Assembly: GCA_045587065.1 (NCBI GenBank)
Contig: JAZNBQ010000011.1
Coordinates: 1 to 16,551 of the forward strand
Origin: SFWF01 sp045587065
Lineage (GTDB): Bacteria > Bacillota > Clostridia > Oscillospirales > Acutalibacteraceae
Length of the DNA: 16,551 nucleotides
Reading direction: 5' to 3'
Shown: positions 1-7,031 of the stretch, piece by piece
Layout of the letters: every line of letters begins with the position of its first letter
Numbering within the stretch: the first letter of the stretch is position 1
Program-made: the position numbers and the translations under genes
Notes under the pieces: generated by a model
Databases searched by the model: none
Told to the model about the DNA's origin: nothing
What the model saw: only the letters and a program-made list of their open reading frames with translations

Positions 1-1
1 T

Positions 2-70
2 ACCACAGCCAAGACCGACGAAGAAGCTCGTGAGTTATTAACTCTCATGGGTGCTCCGTTTGCAAGATAA
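2..70 (+). CDS. rplE: Ribosomal protein L5 (uL5), C-terminal end only
   Basis: The window opens inside this gene. The 22 visible residues read TTAKTDEEARELLTLMGAPF plus AR before a TAA stop. The 'TAKTDEEARELL..LGMPF' ending is characteristic of bacterial L5, the 5S rRNA-binding protein of the large-subunit central protuberance. It sits directly upstream of rpsZ, as expected in the spc operon, and its stop codon overlaps the rpsZ Shine-Dalgarno region. The first about 160 residues lie outside the window. Confidence 0.95.
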   Translation, partial: TTAKTDEEARELLTLMGAPFAR

Positions 71-81
71 GGAGAAGGAAC

Positions 82-267
82 ATGGCTAAGACATCTATGA
101 AAGTTAAGCAGGCAAGACCTGCAAAGTTTTCTACAAGAGCATATAACAGATGTAAAATCTGTGGCCGCCCCCATGCTTATCTTCGCAAATACGGCGTATG
201 CCGCATCTGTTTCAGAGAGTTAGCATATAAGGGCGAGATTCCCGGCGTAAAGAAAGCCAGCTGGTAA
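82..267 (+). CDS. rpsZ: Ribosomal protein S14, zinc-binding short form (uS14, type Z)
   Basis: This 61-residue protein is the short form of S14, which binds 16S rRNA in the 30S head. Four cysteines in two CxxC pairs (C24, C27, C40, C43) form the zinc ribbon that separates this C+ form from the longer zinc-free RpsN of about 89-101 residues. The start is set by AAGGAG at 69-74, 7 nt upstream of the ATG. It follows rplE and precedes rpsH as in the usual spc order. Its cysteines imply that small-subunit assembly here needs zinc; whether a zinc-free paralogue exists elsewhere cannot be seen. Confidence 0.97.
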   Translation: MAKTSMKVKQARPAKFSTRAYNRCKICGRPHAYLRKYGVCRICFRELAYKGEIPGVKKASW

Positions 268-283
268 AAGGAGGACGACTGCA

Positions 284-682
284 ATGCAAATCACCGATAC
301 AATCGCAGACATGCTTACAAGAATTCGTAACGCATCTTCTGCAAAACACGATTCGGTTGATGTACCTGCTTCAAATGTAAAGAAGGCAATCGCCCAGATT
401 TTACTTGATGAAGGTTACATTAGCAGCTTTACCGTTGTTGAAGACGGAAAGCAGGGCGTAATTCACATTGTTTTGAAATACGGCCAAAACAAATCGCAGG
501 TTATTACAGGTCTTAGAAGAGTATCTAAACCTGGCTTGCGTATCTACACAAACGTTGAGGATATGCCAAAGGTTATGAAAGGCCTTGGTATTGCGATTCT
601 TTCCACCTCAAAGGGTATCATGACCGATAAGCAGGCAAGAGCTAACAATGTTGGCGGCGAAGTCCTTGCTTATGTATGGTAA
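284..682 (+). CDS. rpsH: Ribosomal protein S8 (uS8)
   Basis: S8 is a primary 16S rRNA-binding protein of the 30S platform and, in E. coli, the autogenous repressor of the spc operon. The 132-residue length is normal. It begins MQITDTIADMLTRIRNA, typical of S8, and ends with the conserved STSKGIMTDKQAR and GGEVLAYVW segments that form the rRNA-binding C-terminal domain. AAGGAGG at 268-274 overlaps the rpsZ stop region and lies 9 nt before the ATG. Whether S8 represses this operon, as in E. coli, cannot be judged because the rplX-rplE junction lies outside the window. Confidence 0.97.
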   Translation: MQITDTIADMLTRIRNASSAKHDSVDVPASNVKKAIAQILLDEGYISSFTVVEDGKQGVIHIVLKYGQNKSQVITGLRRVSKPGLRIYTNVEDMPKVMKGLGIAILSTSKGIMTDKQARANNVGGEVLAYVW

Positions 683-694
683 GGAGGTGCTGAT

Positions 695-1243
695 ATGTCA
701 AGAATAGGAAATAAACCTATCGCAATTCCTGCAGGAGTTGAGGTAAAGGTTGACGGTTCAACCGTAGTAGTTAAAGGACCTAAGGGTGAACTTACAAACA
801 CTTTCAATGCTGATATGGCTATTGCCGTTGAGGGAAATGAAGTTGTTGTTACCCGTCCTTCTGATGATAAGCAGCACCGCTCACTTCACGGCCTTACACG
901 TACACTTATTGCTAACATGGTAATGGGCGTATCTGAAGGCTTCAAGAAGGAACTTAAAGTAAACGGCGTTGGTTACCGTGTTGCTAAACAGGGCAAAGAC
1001 CTTAACTTAACACTCGGTTTCTCACATCCCGTTGTATTTTCTGAGGTTCCAGGCATCACTATTGATGTTCCGGACCCCAACACAATCATCGTTTCAGGAC
1101 CTGACAAACAGCAGGTTGGACAGTTTGCGGCAGAAATCCGCGAGAAACGTCCACCGGAGCCTTACAAGGGCAAGGGCATCAGATATGTTGATGAGTATGT
1201 CCGCCGTAAAGAAGGTAAAGCCGGCAAGGGCGCTAAGAAATAA
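695..1243 (+). CDS. rplF: Ribosomal protein L6 (uL6)
   Basis: L6 is a two-domain large-subunit protein near the factor-binding site. It starts MSRIGNKPIAIPAGVEV and carries the C-terminal signature 'EPYKGKGIRY' (near residue 155) followed by a basic tail, all typical of L6; its 182 residues are within the family range. AAGGAGGTG at 681-689 overlaps the rpsH stop codon and sets the start at 695. Tight spacing suggests translational coupling with rpsH. Nothing unusual is seen in the reading frame. Confidence 0.97.
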   Translation: MSRIGNKPIAIPAGVEVKVDGSTVVVKGPKGELTNTFNADMAIAVEGNEVVVTRPSDDKQHRSLHGLTRTLIANMVMGVSEGFKKELKVNGVGYRVAKQGKDLNLTLGFSHPVVFSEVPGITIDVPDPNTIIVSGPDKQQVGQFAAEIREKRPPEPYKGKGIRYVDEYVRRKEGKAGKGAKK

Positions 1244-1261
1244 TAAAAGGAGTGTATTAAA

Positions 1262-1621
1262 ATGGTTAACAAGCCTGATTCAAACAAGGCTCGTCTCCGC
1301 AAACACTTACGTGTTCGTGGAAAAATCAGTGGTACTGCAGAGTGCCCACGTCTTAACGTATTTCGCTCCAATTGCAATATCTACGCCCAGCTGATAGATG
1401 ATGTTAAGGGAGTAACCCTCGTTTCTGCTTCAAGTCTTGAAAAAGATTTTGGTGAAGCAAAGGGCAATTGCGAAACTGCCCATAAAGTTGGACTATTGAT
1501 TGCTGAACGTGCCGTTGCTAAAGGCATCTCCGAGGTTGTATTTGACCGCGGCGGATACATTTATCACGGACGTGTCAAGGAGCTTGCCGAAGGTGCCCGT
1601 GAGGGCGGCCTCAAGTTCTAA
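1262..1621 (+). CDS. rplR: Ribosomal protein L18 (uL18)
   Basis: L18 binds 5S rRNA with L5 and L25 and forms the central protuberance. The 119-residue product has the basic N-terminus (KARLRKHLRVRGKISGT), the 'RLNVFRSNCNIYAQLIDD' segment and the terminal 'VVFDRGGYIYHGRVKELAE' block that define bacterial L18. AAAAGGAG upstream at about 1246-1252 gives the start. Its place between rplF and rpsE is the usual spc order. Confidence 0.97.
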   Translation: MVNKPDSNKARLRKHLRVRGKISGTAECPRLNVFRSNCNIYAQLIDDVKGVTLVSASSLEKDFGEAKGNCETAHKVGLLIAERAVAKGISEVVFDRGGYIYHGRVKELAEGAREGGLKF

Positions 1622-1641
1622 TACAAGGAGGAGGAATACTT

Positions 1642-2145
1642 TTGGCTACTAATATAGATGCTACCACTTTAGATTTACAAGAGCGTGTAGTAGCGCTCAA
1701 TCGTGTATCTAAGACCGTTAAGGGCGGACGTATCATGAAGTTCTCAGCACTTGTTGTTGTAGGTGACGGAAATGGTATCGTAGGCTATGGTCTTGGTAAA
1801 GCCGGCGAAGTACCGGATGCTATTCGTAAAGGCATTGAGGATGCTAAGAAGAACCTTATTAAGGTTGCTATCAAGGGTAAAACCATTCCTCACGAAGTTA
1901 TCGGAGAGTTTGGCGCAGGTCGCGTTCTTCTAAAGCCTGCCGCTCCTGGTACCGGAGTTATTGCCGGCGGTGCAGTACGTGCCGTTGTTGAAATAGCTGG
2001 TATTAAAGATATTCGTACCAAGGCTTTACGTTCAAACAACCCTTGCAATGTTGTTCGCGCAACAATTAAGGGACTTTCTGAGCTTCGCAATGCTGATGAA
2101 GTAGCAGCAGTTCGCGGAAAATCAGTAAAAGAAATTTTAGGTTAA
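1642..2145 (+). CDS. rpsE: Ribosomal protein S5 (uS5), TTG start
   Basis: S5 acts in the 30S decoding region and mRNA helicase activity. The 167 residues contain the double-stranded RNA-binding-like N-terminal domain (ERVVALNRVSKTVKGGR, then FSALVVVGDGNG) and the C-terminal domain with APGTGVIAGG and GIKDI. No in-frame ATG occurs before residue 32, which is inside the conserved domain, so initiation must be at the TTG at 1642. AAGGAGGAGG at 1625-1634 lies 7 nt upstream. The reading is secure because about 11 residues normally precede the conserved 'LQERVV' block. A non-ATG start in a highly expressed ribosomal gene may lower its initiation rate. Confidence 0.96.
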   Translation: MATNIDATTLDLQERVVALNRVSKTVKGGRIMKFSALVVVGDGNGIVGYGLGKAGEVPDAIRKGIEDAKKNLIKVAIKGKTIPHEVIGEFGAGRVLLKPAAPGTGVIAGGAVRAVVEIAGIKDIRTKALRSNNPCNVVRATIKGLSELRNADEVAAVRGKSVKEILG

Positions 2146-2159
2146 GGAGGAAGTAAGAA

Positions 2160-2354
2160 ATGGCAACAAAGAAGACTTCCGTTCTTAATATCAAGCTCGT
2201 AAAGAGCACCATCGGCTGCAAAAAGGACCAGATTGCTACTGTTGAGTCTTTAGGACTTCACAAGGTAGGCGAGGTTGTAACACAGCCTAAAAATGATGCT
2301 ACTATGGGTAAGATTAATAAGGTTATCCACCTCGTTGAGGTAACCGAGGCTTAA
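2160..2354 (+). CDS. rpmD: Ribosomal protein L30 (uL30)
   Basis: L30 is a small 23S rRNA-binding protein. The 64-residue product has the family pattern: a 'LNIKLVKSTIGCKKDQ' strand-helix start, then 'TVESLGLHKVGEVV' and 'MGKINKVIHLVEV'. AAGGAGG upstream at 2144-2150 overlaps the rpsE stop. The gene is followed by an unusually long 84-nt spacer before rplO, and its last codons take part in the first of three hairpins there. Confidence 0.96.
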   Translation: MATKKTSVLNIKLVKSTIGCKKDQIATVESLGLHKVGEVVTQPKNDATMGKINKVIHLVEVTEA

Positions 2355-2431
2355 GTTTTAAGCTTCTATGAGTTTACGTCTTGAGTTCAAGACGACAAGC
2401 GGTGAAAACCGCGTACTTTAGCAAGGAGGTG
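2346..2431 (+). promoter_or_regulatory. Three tandem hairpins in the rpmD-rplO spacer
   Basis: Three stem-loops can be drawn in the mRNA. H1 (2346-2354 with 2358-2366) has nine pairs including one G-U and covers the rpmD stop codon. H2 (2377-2383 with 2388-2394) is a perfect 7-bp stem CGTCTTG/CAAGACG with an AGTT loop. H3 (2399-2403 with 2408-2412) is GCGGT/ACCGC closed by a GAAA (GNRA) tetraloop. AAGGAGGTG (2423-2431) follows 10 nt after H3, so the rplO ribosome binding site is open. None has a U-tract, so they are not terminators. A role as protein binding site, RNA-processing site or mRNA stabiliser is inference. Confidence 0.5.
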
Positions 2432-2438
2432 CGAAAAA

Positions 2439-2879
2439 ATGAAACTGCATGAACTTTCCCCCGCATTTGGCTCAACAAAAGAGGCAAAGCGTATAGGCAG
2501 AGGTCACGGTTCCGGAAACGGCAAAACTGCCGGTAAGGGACATAAAGGTCAAAAAGCGCGTGCTGGTCGTGGACAGAGTCCAGGATTTGAAGGTGGACAA
2601 ATGCCACTACAACGTCGTATTCCTAAGCGTGGCTTCAACAATATTTTTGCAAAAGAATATGCAATTATCAACGTTTCCGCTTTAGAGGTGTTTGACGACG
2701 GCGCAGCTGTTGATACCGCAGCTTTAGTGGAAAAAGGAATTGTAAAGTCAGCTGACCTTCCTGTAAAGGTTTTAGGAAACGGTAAGCTTACCAAAAAGCT
2801 AACTGTTACCGCTGCTGCTTTCTCAGCGTCTGCATCTGAAAAGATTCAGAAGGCTGGCGGAACTGCTGAGGTGAAATAA
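2439..2879 (+). CDS. rplO: Ribosomal protein L15 (uL15)
   Basis: L15 is a late-assembling large-subunit protein. The 146-residue product starts MKLHELSPAFGSTKEAKRIG and continues with the glycine- and basic-rich extension (RGHGSGNGKTAGKGHKGQKA, then RAG) that reaches into 23S rRNA, then 'GFEGGQMPLQRRIPKRGFNN', a hallmark of L15. The C-terminal domain ends 'SEKIQKAGGTAEVK'. AAGGAGGTG at 2423-2431 sets the start. The stop is 2 nt before secY, so the two genes are probably translationally coupled, as in many bacteria. Confidence 0.97.
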   Translation: MKLHELSPAFGSTKEAKRIGRGHGSGNGKTAGKGHKGQKARAGRGQSPGFEGGQMPLQRRIPKRGFNNIFAKEYAIINVSALEVFDDGAAVDTAALVEKGIVKSADLPVKVLGNGKLTKKLTVTAAAFSASASEKIQKAGGTAEVK

Positions 2880-2881
2880 AG

Positions 2882-4150
2882 ATGCTTGAGATTATTAGAA
2901 ATGCTTGGAAGACAGTAGATATCCGTAAAAAGATACTTTTCACATTTTTCATCATCATTATTTACCGTATTGGTTCTGTAATTCCTGTTCCCTATATTGA
3001 TTGGGCTTCCCTTCAGAATAGTGGAACAACAAATGATTTCTTTAGTTACCTATCAATCCTCACCGGTGGTGGACTTGAGTATGGCGCAATTTTTGCAATG
3101 TCTGTAACTCCATACATCAACGCATCCATTATCGTTCAGCTTCTTTCTGTTGCTATTCCCGCTCTTGAGCGTTTGGCAAAGGAAGGCGAAGAAGGACAGA
3201 AGAAAATTGCTCAGATTACCCGTTTTGCGGCAGTTATTTTAGGTCTCATTCAGGGTGTAGCTTACTTCTTCTATCTAAAGGGTGCAGGTCACTTAACCGT
3301 TAAGGGTGGCGCTACCGTTTTTGCTGCTTTCGTTATCATTGCAGCATTTACCGCAGGTTCTGCTCTTGTTATGTGGCTTGGTGAGCAGATTGACGTTAAA
3401 GGTATTGGTAATGGTATTTCCATTATCCTTTTCGCAGGTATTATTTCCCGCGGACCTCAGGCAGCTCGTACACTTTGGGCTACCTGGAAATTAGGTCAAT
3501 ATTTCTCAGTAATTGGTATTGTTGTGGCATTCCTTTTAGTTGTTGCATTCATCGTATGGATGACCAACGCAGAAAGAAGAATTCCTGTTCAGTACGCAAA
3601 ACGCGTACAGGGACGCAAACAGTATGGCGGTCAAAACTCACATATTCCTTTCAAGGTTAATATGTCAGGCGTTATGCCAATCATCTTTGCAAGTTCTATA
3701 CTAATGCTCCCAACAATGATACTTTCTTTCATGAATAATACAACATCCTCTTTCGCAAAGGTGTTAGCACTCTTTAGCACACAGGGTATTTTCTATGCTC
3801 TGCTTTATTTCGGACTTATTATTGGATTTGCTTATTTCTATGCAACCATTCAGTATAATCCGGTTGAAATTGCTAACAACATCCGTAAAAACGGCGGCGC
3901 TGTTCCCGGAATTCGTCCAGGAAAACCCACATCGGATTTCTTTGCAAAGGTATTATCAAGAGTTACATTACTTGGTGCTTTATTCCTAAGTGTTATTGCT
4001 ATCTTACCTATAGTTGTTGGTAACGTAGGACAGATTAATATTTCACTTGGTGGTACATCAATACTAATTCTTGTTGGTGTTGCTCTTGACACTGTCAGAA
4101 ATATTGAATCACAGATGATGATGCGTCATTACAAGGGATTCCTTGATTAG
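2882..4150 (+). CDS. secY: Sec translocon channel subunit SecY
   Basis: SecY is the protein-conducting channel of the cytoplasmic membrane, working with SecE, SecG and SecA. The 422 residues show about ten hydrophobic segments. The N-terminal 'RIGSVIPVPYIDW' and the 'GGGLEYGAIFAMSVTPYINASII' plug/TM2 region are classic, as are the cytoplasmic loop 'RRIPVQYAKRVQGRKQYGGQ' (about residues 232-251) and 'FYATIQYNPVEIANNIRKNG' near TM8-9. The length is typical. The Shine-Dalgarno (GAGGTG near 2867-2872) lies within the end of rplO, 2 nt separating the genes, which couples export capacity to ribosome synthesis. Confidence 0.97.
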   Translation: MLEIIRNAWKTVDIRKKILFTFFIIIIYRIGSVIPVPYIDWASLQNSGTTNDFFSYLSILTGGGLEYGAIFAMSVTPYINASIIVQLLSVAIPALERLAKEGEEGQKKIAQITRFAAVILGLIQGVAYFFYLKGAGHLTVKGGATVFAAFVIIAAFTAGSALVMWLGEQIDVKGIGNGISIILFAGIISRGPQAARTLWATWKLGQYFSVIGIVVAFLLVVAFIVWMTNAERRIPVQYAKRVQGRKQYGGQNSHIPFKVNMSGVMPIIFASSILMLPTMILSFMNNTTSSFAKVLALFSTQGIFYALLYFGLIIGFAYFYATIQYNPVEIANNIRKNGGAVPGIRPGKPTSDFFAKVLSRVTLLGALFLSVIAILPIVVGNVGQINISLGGTSILILVGVALDTVRNIESQMMMRHYKGFLD

Positions 4151-4166
4151 TATAGGAGGTAAAATA

Positions 4167-4799
4167 ATGAATCTTATACTTTTAGGTGCTCCTGGTGCAG
4201 GTAAAGGAACTCAGGCAGAAATCATTTGTGACAAGTTAAATATTCCCGCTATCTCTACCGGCAATATCATTCGTGCAGCAATGAAAAACGGCACAGAGAT
4301 GGGTAAAAAAGCTAAGGAATATGTGGATGCAGGAAATCTTGTTCCTGATGATGTTGTAATAGGCATTATTAAGGAGCGCCTTTTGGAAGATGACTGCAAA
4401 GACGGTTTTATTCTTGACGGATTTCCACGTACCATTCCACAGGCCGAAGCTTTAGATAATATGGGAGTTAAAATCGACCGTGTTATCTCTATTGAGGTTC
4501 CTGATGACAAGATAGTTGCTCGTATGTCTGGCAGAAGAGTCTGTGCAAAGTGCGGCGCTAGTTATCATACCGAATATAAAAAGTCGAAGGTTGAAGGCCT
4601 TTGCGACCTTTGCGACGGAGAATTAATCTGCCGTAAGGATGACCAGCCTGAAACAGTGCTTGACCGCTTAAACGTTTATCACGAGCAGACCGAGCCTTTA
4701 AAGGACTACTATGCAAAGACAGGTAAACTTCGCACAGTTGAAGGACAGGAAGAGGTAGCAGACACAACAAAGCTAACTCTGGCTGCACTGGAACTGTAA
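4167..4799 (+). CDS. adk: Adenylate kinase with zinc-binding lid
   Basis: Adk catalyses ATP + AMP = 2 ADP in the cytoplasm. Residues 7-15 (GAPGAGKGT) form the P-loop, 'FILDGFPRTIPQAEAL' (81-96) is the family signature, and 'DQPETVLDRL' lies after the lid. The lid has four cysteines in two CxxC pairs (C126, C129, C146, C149), the zinc-stabilised form common in Gram-positives. I start at 4167 because AGGAGGT at 4154-4160 lies 6 nt before it and the protein then begins MNLILLGAPG; an in-frame upstream ATG at 4143 overlaps the secY end and lacks a ribosome binding site. The protein is 210 residues. secY-adk-map is the usual order in Bacillota. Confidence 0.97.
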   Translation: MNLILLGAPGAGKGTQAEIICDKLNIPAISTGNIIRAAMKNGTEMGKKAKEYVDAGNLVPDDVVIGIIKERLLEDDCKDGFILDGFPRTIPQAEALDNMGVKIDRVISIEVPDDKIVARMSGRRVCAKCGASYHTEYKKSKVEGLCDLCDGELICRKDDQPETVLDRLNVYHEQTEPLKDYYAKTGKLRTVEGQEEVADTTKLTLAALEL

Positions 4800-4802
4800 A
4801 TT

Positions 4803-5552
4803 ATGATAGTGCTAAAAACCGGTCGCGAGCTTTCTGTAATGCGAGAGGCTTGCAAAATATCGGCAGAAGCATTAAAATTAATAGGTGAGGCAATCGAGCC
4901 GGGGGTTACTACCGCCGAACTTGACAGGATAGCTGAAAAGTTTATATTAAGTAGGGGTGCAACCCCAAACTTTAAAGGCTATCATGGCTATCCTGCAACT
5001 GCCTGTATATCTATAAACAATGAGGTTATTCATGGAATACCGACTGGAAAGCGTAAAATCCAAAGCGGCGACATTGTCAGCGTGGATTTAGGTGCTTTGT
5101 TCGAGGGGTATCATGGTGATAACGCCGCAACTTTTGCCTGCGGAGATATATCCAGCGAGGCAAAGCGGCTGATAGACACGACCAAAGAAAGCCTTTACGA
5201 AGGAATTAAAATGGCTCGTGCAGGCGGCAGAATCGGAGATATCTCAAATGCAATACAGTCGTACGTAGAAGCCCGTGGTTACTCGGTGGTACGAGATTTC
5301 GTCGGCCACGGAGTAGGCACAAGCTTACATGAAGCCCCCGAGGTCCCAAATTTCGGCAAAGCCGGAAGAGGAGTTCGCCTTATGCCGGGAATGACCCTTG
5401 CAATTGAACCTATGATTAATATGGGAAAATCGCAAGTAAAGGTTATGCCTGACGGTTGGACAGTTCTCACTCAGGACGGGTCCTTATCAGCTCACTTTGA
5501 GCATACTGTGGCTATTACTACCGAAGGCCCACAAATTATGACAATAGCGTAA
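4803..5552 (+). CDS. map: Methionine aminopeptidase, type I
   Basis: This enzyme removes the initiator methionine from nascent proteins. All metal-binding residues of the pita-bread fold are present: D95, D106, H169, E202 and E233, along with the catalytic histidines H77 and H176. The 249-residue length fits the short type Ia form with no N-terminal zinc-finger extension. The ATG is only 3 nt after the adk stop and has no strong Shine-Dalgarno, so translation probably depends on coupling to adk. It belongs to the spc/alpha gene set, matching supply of the processing enzyme to translation capacity. Confidence 0.96.
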   Translation: MIVLKTGRELSVMREACKISAEALKLIGEAIEPGVTTAELDRIAEKFILSRGATPNFKGYHGYPATACISINNEVIHGIPTGKRKIQSGDIVSVDLGALFEGYHGDNAATFACGDISSEAKRLIDTTKESLYEGIKMARAGGRIGDISNAIQSYVEARGYSVVRDFVGHGVGTSLHEAPEVPNFGKAGRGVRLMPGMTLAIEPMINMGKSQVKVMPDGWTVLTQDGSLSAHFEHTVAITTEGPQIMTIA

Positions 5553-5563
5553 TAGGTGAAGCT

Positions 5564-5800
5564 ATGGTAGTGGGACAAATAGTCTGCTCAAGAGCAGGAA
5601 GAAACAAAAATTGCTTTTCGGTTGTTATTAAAGTGACCGAAAAAAGGGTGTTTATAGCTGACGGAAAAAGCTACAAGCTAAGTTCCCCAAAGCCTAAAAA
5701 CCCCAAGCATTTAAACCCGACAAAGACAGTGTTAGAACAAGGTCAACTATTAACTGATAAAAGATTGCGTGAAGCTTTAGCTACCTTCACAGCACTTTAA
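5564..5800 (+). CDS. Small KOW-domain (L14e/L6e-like) RNA-binding protein
   Basis: This 78-residue basic protein begins MVVGQIVCSRAGRNKNCFSV, matching the KOW motif of the L14e/L6e/L27e-like family: a short beta-barrel with 'G.IV.S.AGR.K', then 'KRVFIADGKSYKLSSPKPKN'. Such proteins are found between map and infA in many Bacillota; ybzG of B. subtilis is, from memory, in the same place. Its role is not established; ribosome or rRNA binding is suggested by the fold and the neighbours. AGGTG at 5554-5558 precedes the ATG. The tail (residues 60-78) is less basic and predicted helical. Confidence 0.85.
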   Translation: MVVGQIVCSRAGRNKNCFSVVIKVTEKRVFIADGKSYKLSSPKPKNPKHLNPTKTVLEQGQLLTDKRLREALATFTAL

Positions 5801-5819
5801 GTGATAAGGAGAATTGATA

Positions 5820-6038
5820 ATGTCAAAAGCAGATATGATTGAACTCGAGGGTACCGTAATTGAAGCATTGCCAAATGCAATGTTTAAGGTGCAAATTGAG
5901 GGAGGACACGTAATACTTGCTCACATCTCAGGTAAACTTCGTATGAACTACATTCGAATCTTACCGGGAGACAAGGTAGTAGTAGAAATGTCACCCTATG
6001 ACCTCACAAAAGGTCGAATTACTTGGCGTTCCAAGTAA
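5820..6038 (+). CDS. infA: Translation initiation factor IF-1
   Basis: IF-1 is a 72-residue S1-like OB-fold protein that binds the 30S A site during initiation. The sequence MSKADMIELEGTVIEALPNA through 'HISGKLRMNYIRILPGDKVVVE' to 'YDLTKGRITWR' is nearly the family consensus. I start at 5820 (ATG) with AAGGAG at 5807-5812, 7 nt upstream. An in-frame TTG two codons earlier (5814) is closer than usual to the Shine-Dalgarno and would add two non-conserved residues, so I reject it. infA-rpmJ-rpsM is the standard order. Confidence 0.97.
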   Translation: MSKADMIELEGTVIEALPNAMFKVQIEGGHVILAHISGKLRMNYIRILPGDKVVVEMSPYDLTKGRITWRSK

Positions 6039-6068
6039 AACCTGACAAAATTTAAGGAGGCATATCCA

Positions 6069-6182
6069 ATGAAAGTCAGACCTTCTGTTAAAAAGATTTG
6101 CGACAAATGCAAAATCATCAAGCGCAAGGGAAAAATAATGGTAATTTGTGAAAATCCCAAGCACAAACAGCGTCAAGGCTAA
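6069..6182 (+). CDS. rpmJ: Ribosomal protein L36 (bL36), zinc-ribbon form
   Basis: This 37-codon gene encodes MKVRPSVKKICDKCKIIKRK and, after 12 more residues (GKIMVICENPKH), ends KQRQG, the canonical zinc-ribbon L36. The ligands are C11, C14, C27 and H32. L36 is among the last proteins to join the 50S subunit. AAGGAGG at about 6053-6059 precedes the ATG. It lies between infA and rpsM in the usual place. It is the third zinc-type ribosomal protein in this window, after S14 and alongside S4. Confidence 0.97.
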   Translation: MKVRPSVKKICDKCKIIKRKGKIMVICENPKHKQRQG

Positions 6183-6216
6183 CCTTGAGCTGAATTAAAT
6201 GGAGGTGCAATAGTAA

Positions 6217-6585
6217 ATGGCACGTATAGCCGGTGTTGACCTACCGAATGAGAAAAGGGTAGAAATTGGTCTTACCTACATTTTCGGAATTGGTCTTACT
6301 ACATCAAAGAAAATTCTTGCAGAAACAGGTATCAATCCTGACATTCGCGTAAAGGATTTAACTGAGGACGATATAGCCAAGTTGCGTGATTATATCGAGC
6401 GTAACCTTCAGGTTGAAGGTGACCGCCGCCGTGCGATTGCTTTCGACATTAAGAGACTTATAGAAATCGGAAGTTTCCGCGGTGTTCGTCATAGAAAAGG
6501 ACTCCCAGTAAGAGGACAACGCAGCAAGACAAATGCTCGTACTCGCAAGGGTCCAAAGAAGACAATCGCAAACAAGAAGAAATAA
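6217..6585 (+). CDS. rpsM: Ribosomal protein S13 (uS13)
   Basis: S13 sits in the 30S head and contacts P-site tRNA and L5 across the subunit bridge. The 122-residue protein starts MARIAGVDLPNEKRVEIGLT and has the helix-two-turn-helix 'YIFGIGLTTSKKILAETGI'. It has the conserved 'RRAIAFDIKRLIEIGSFRG' and 'RHRKGLPVRGQRSKTNART' segments and a lysine-rich tail. GGAGGTG at 6201-6207 precedes the ATG. It begins the classic alpha set. In E. coli, S4 represses the operon at a pseudoknot around this start; I see no equivalent structure in this 34-nt spacer. Confidence 0.97.
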   Translation: MARIAGVDLPNEKRVEIGLTYIFGIGLTTSKKILAETGINPDIRVKDLTEDDIAKLRDYIERNLQVEGDRRRAIAFDIKRLIEIGSFRGVRHRKGLPVRGQRSKTNARTRKGPKKTIANKKK

Positions 6586-6604
6586 GTTGGGAGGAAAGAT
6601 ATAA

Positions 6605-7006
6605 ATGGCTACAAAGTCTACAAAAGCGTCTACAACACGCAGACGCCGTGAGAAAAAGAATATCGAGCGCGGAGCTGCTCATATTCAATCAACTTTCAAC
6701 AACACCATCGTAACTATCACAGATACACAAGGAAACGCTCTTTCATGGGCTTCTGCCGGAGAACTGGGATTCAGAGGTTCTAGAAAGTCTACTCCTTTCG
6801 CAGCACAATCTGCAGCTGAAACCGCAGCAAAGGCAGCTATGGAGCATGGCCTTAAGAGCGTCGAGGTATATGTTAAGGGACCTGGCGCAGGTCGCGAAGC
6901 TGCGATTCGTGCATTACAATCAGCAGGACTTGAGGTTAGCATGATGAAGGATGTTACCCCAATTCCTCACAATGGTTGCCGTCCTCCAAAGAGAAGACGT
7001 GTGTAA
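6605..7006 (+). CDS. rpsK: Ribosomal protein S11 (uS11)
   Basis: S11 is a platform protein of the 30S subunit near the E site. The 133-residue product has a basic N-terminal tail (TTRRRREKKNIERGAAHI), the 'STFNNTIVTITD' strand, 'SWASAGELGFRGSRKSTPFA' and the terminal 'TPIPHNGCRPPKRRRV' block, all S11 signatures. GGGAGG at about 6590-6595 precedes the ATG. It follows rpsM by 19 nt. Confidence 0.97.
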   Translation: MATKSTKASTTRRRREKKNIERGAAHIQSTFNNTIVTITDTQGNALSWASAGELGFRGSRKSTPFAAQSAAETAAKAAMEHGLKSVEVYVKGPGAGREAAIRALQSAGLEVSMMKDVTPIPHNGCRPPKRRRV

Positions 7007-7031
7007 CCTAAAAACTTGGAGGTGTATTTAG

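Noticed and set aside
1032..1394. A 120-codon + strand open frame overlapping rplF and rplR
   Set aside because: Overlaps two secure ribosomal genes in another frame, has no ribosome binding site and no recognisable motif.
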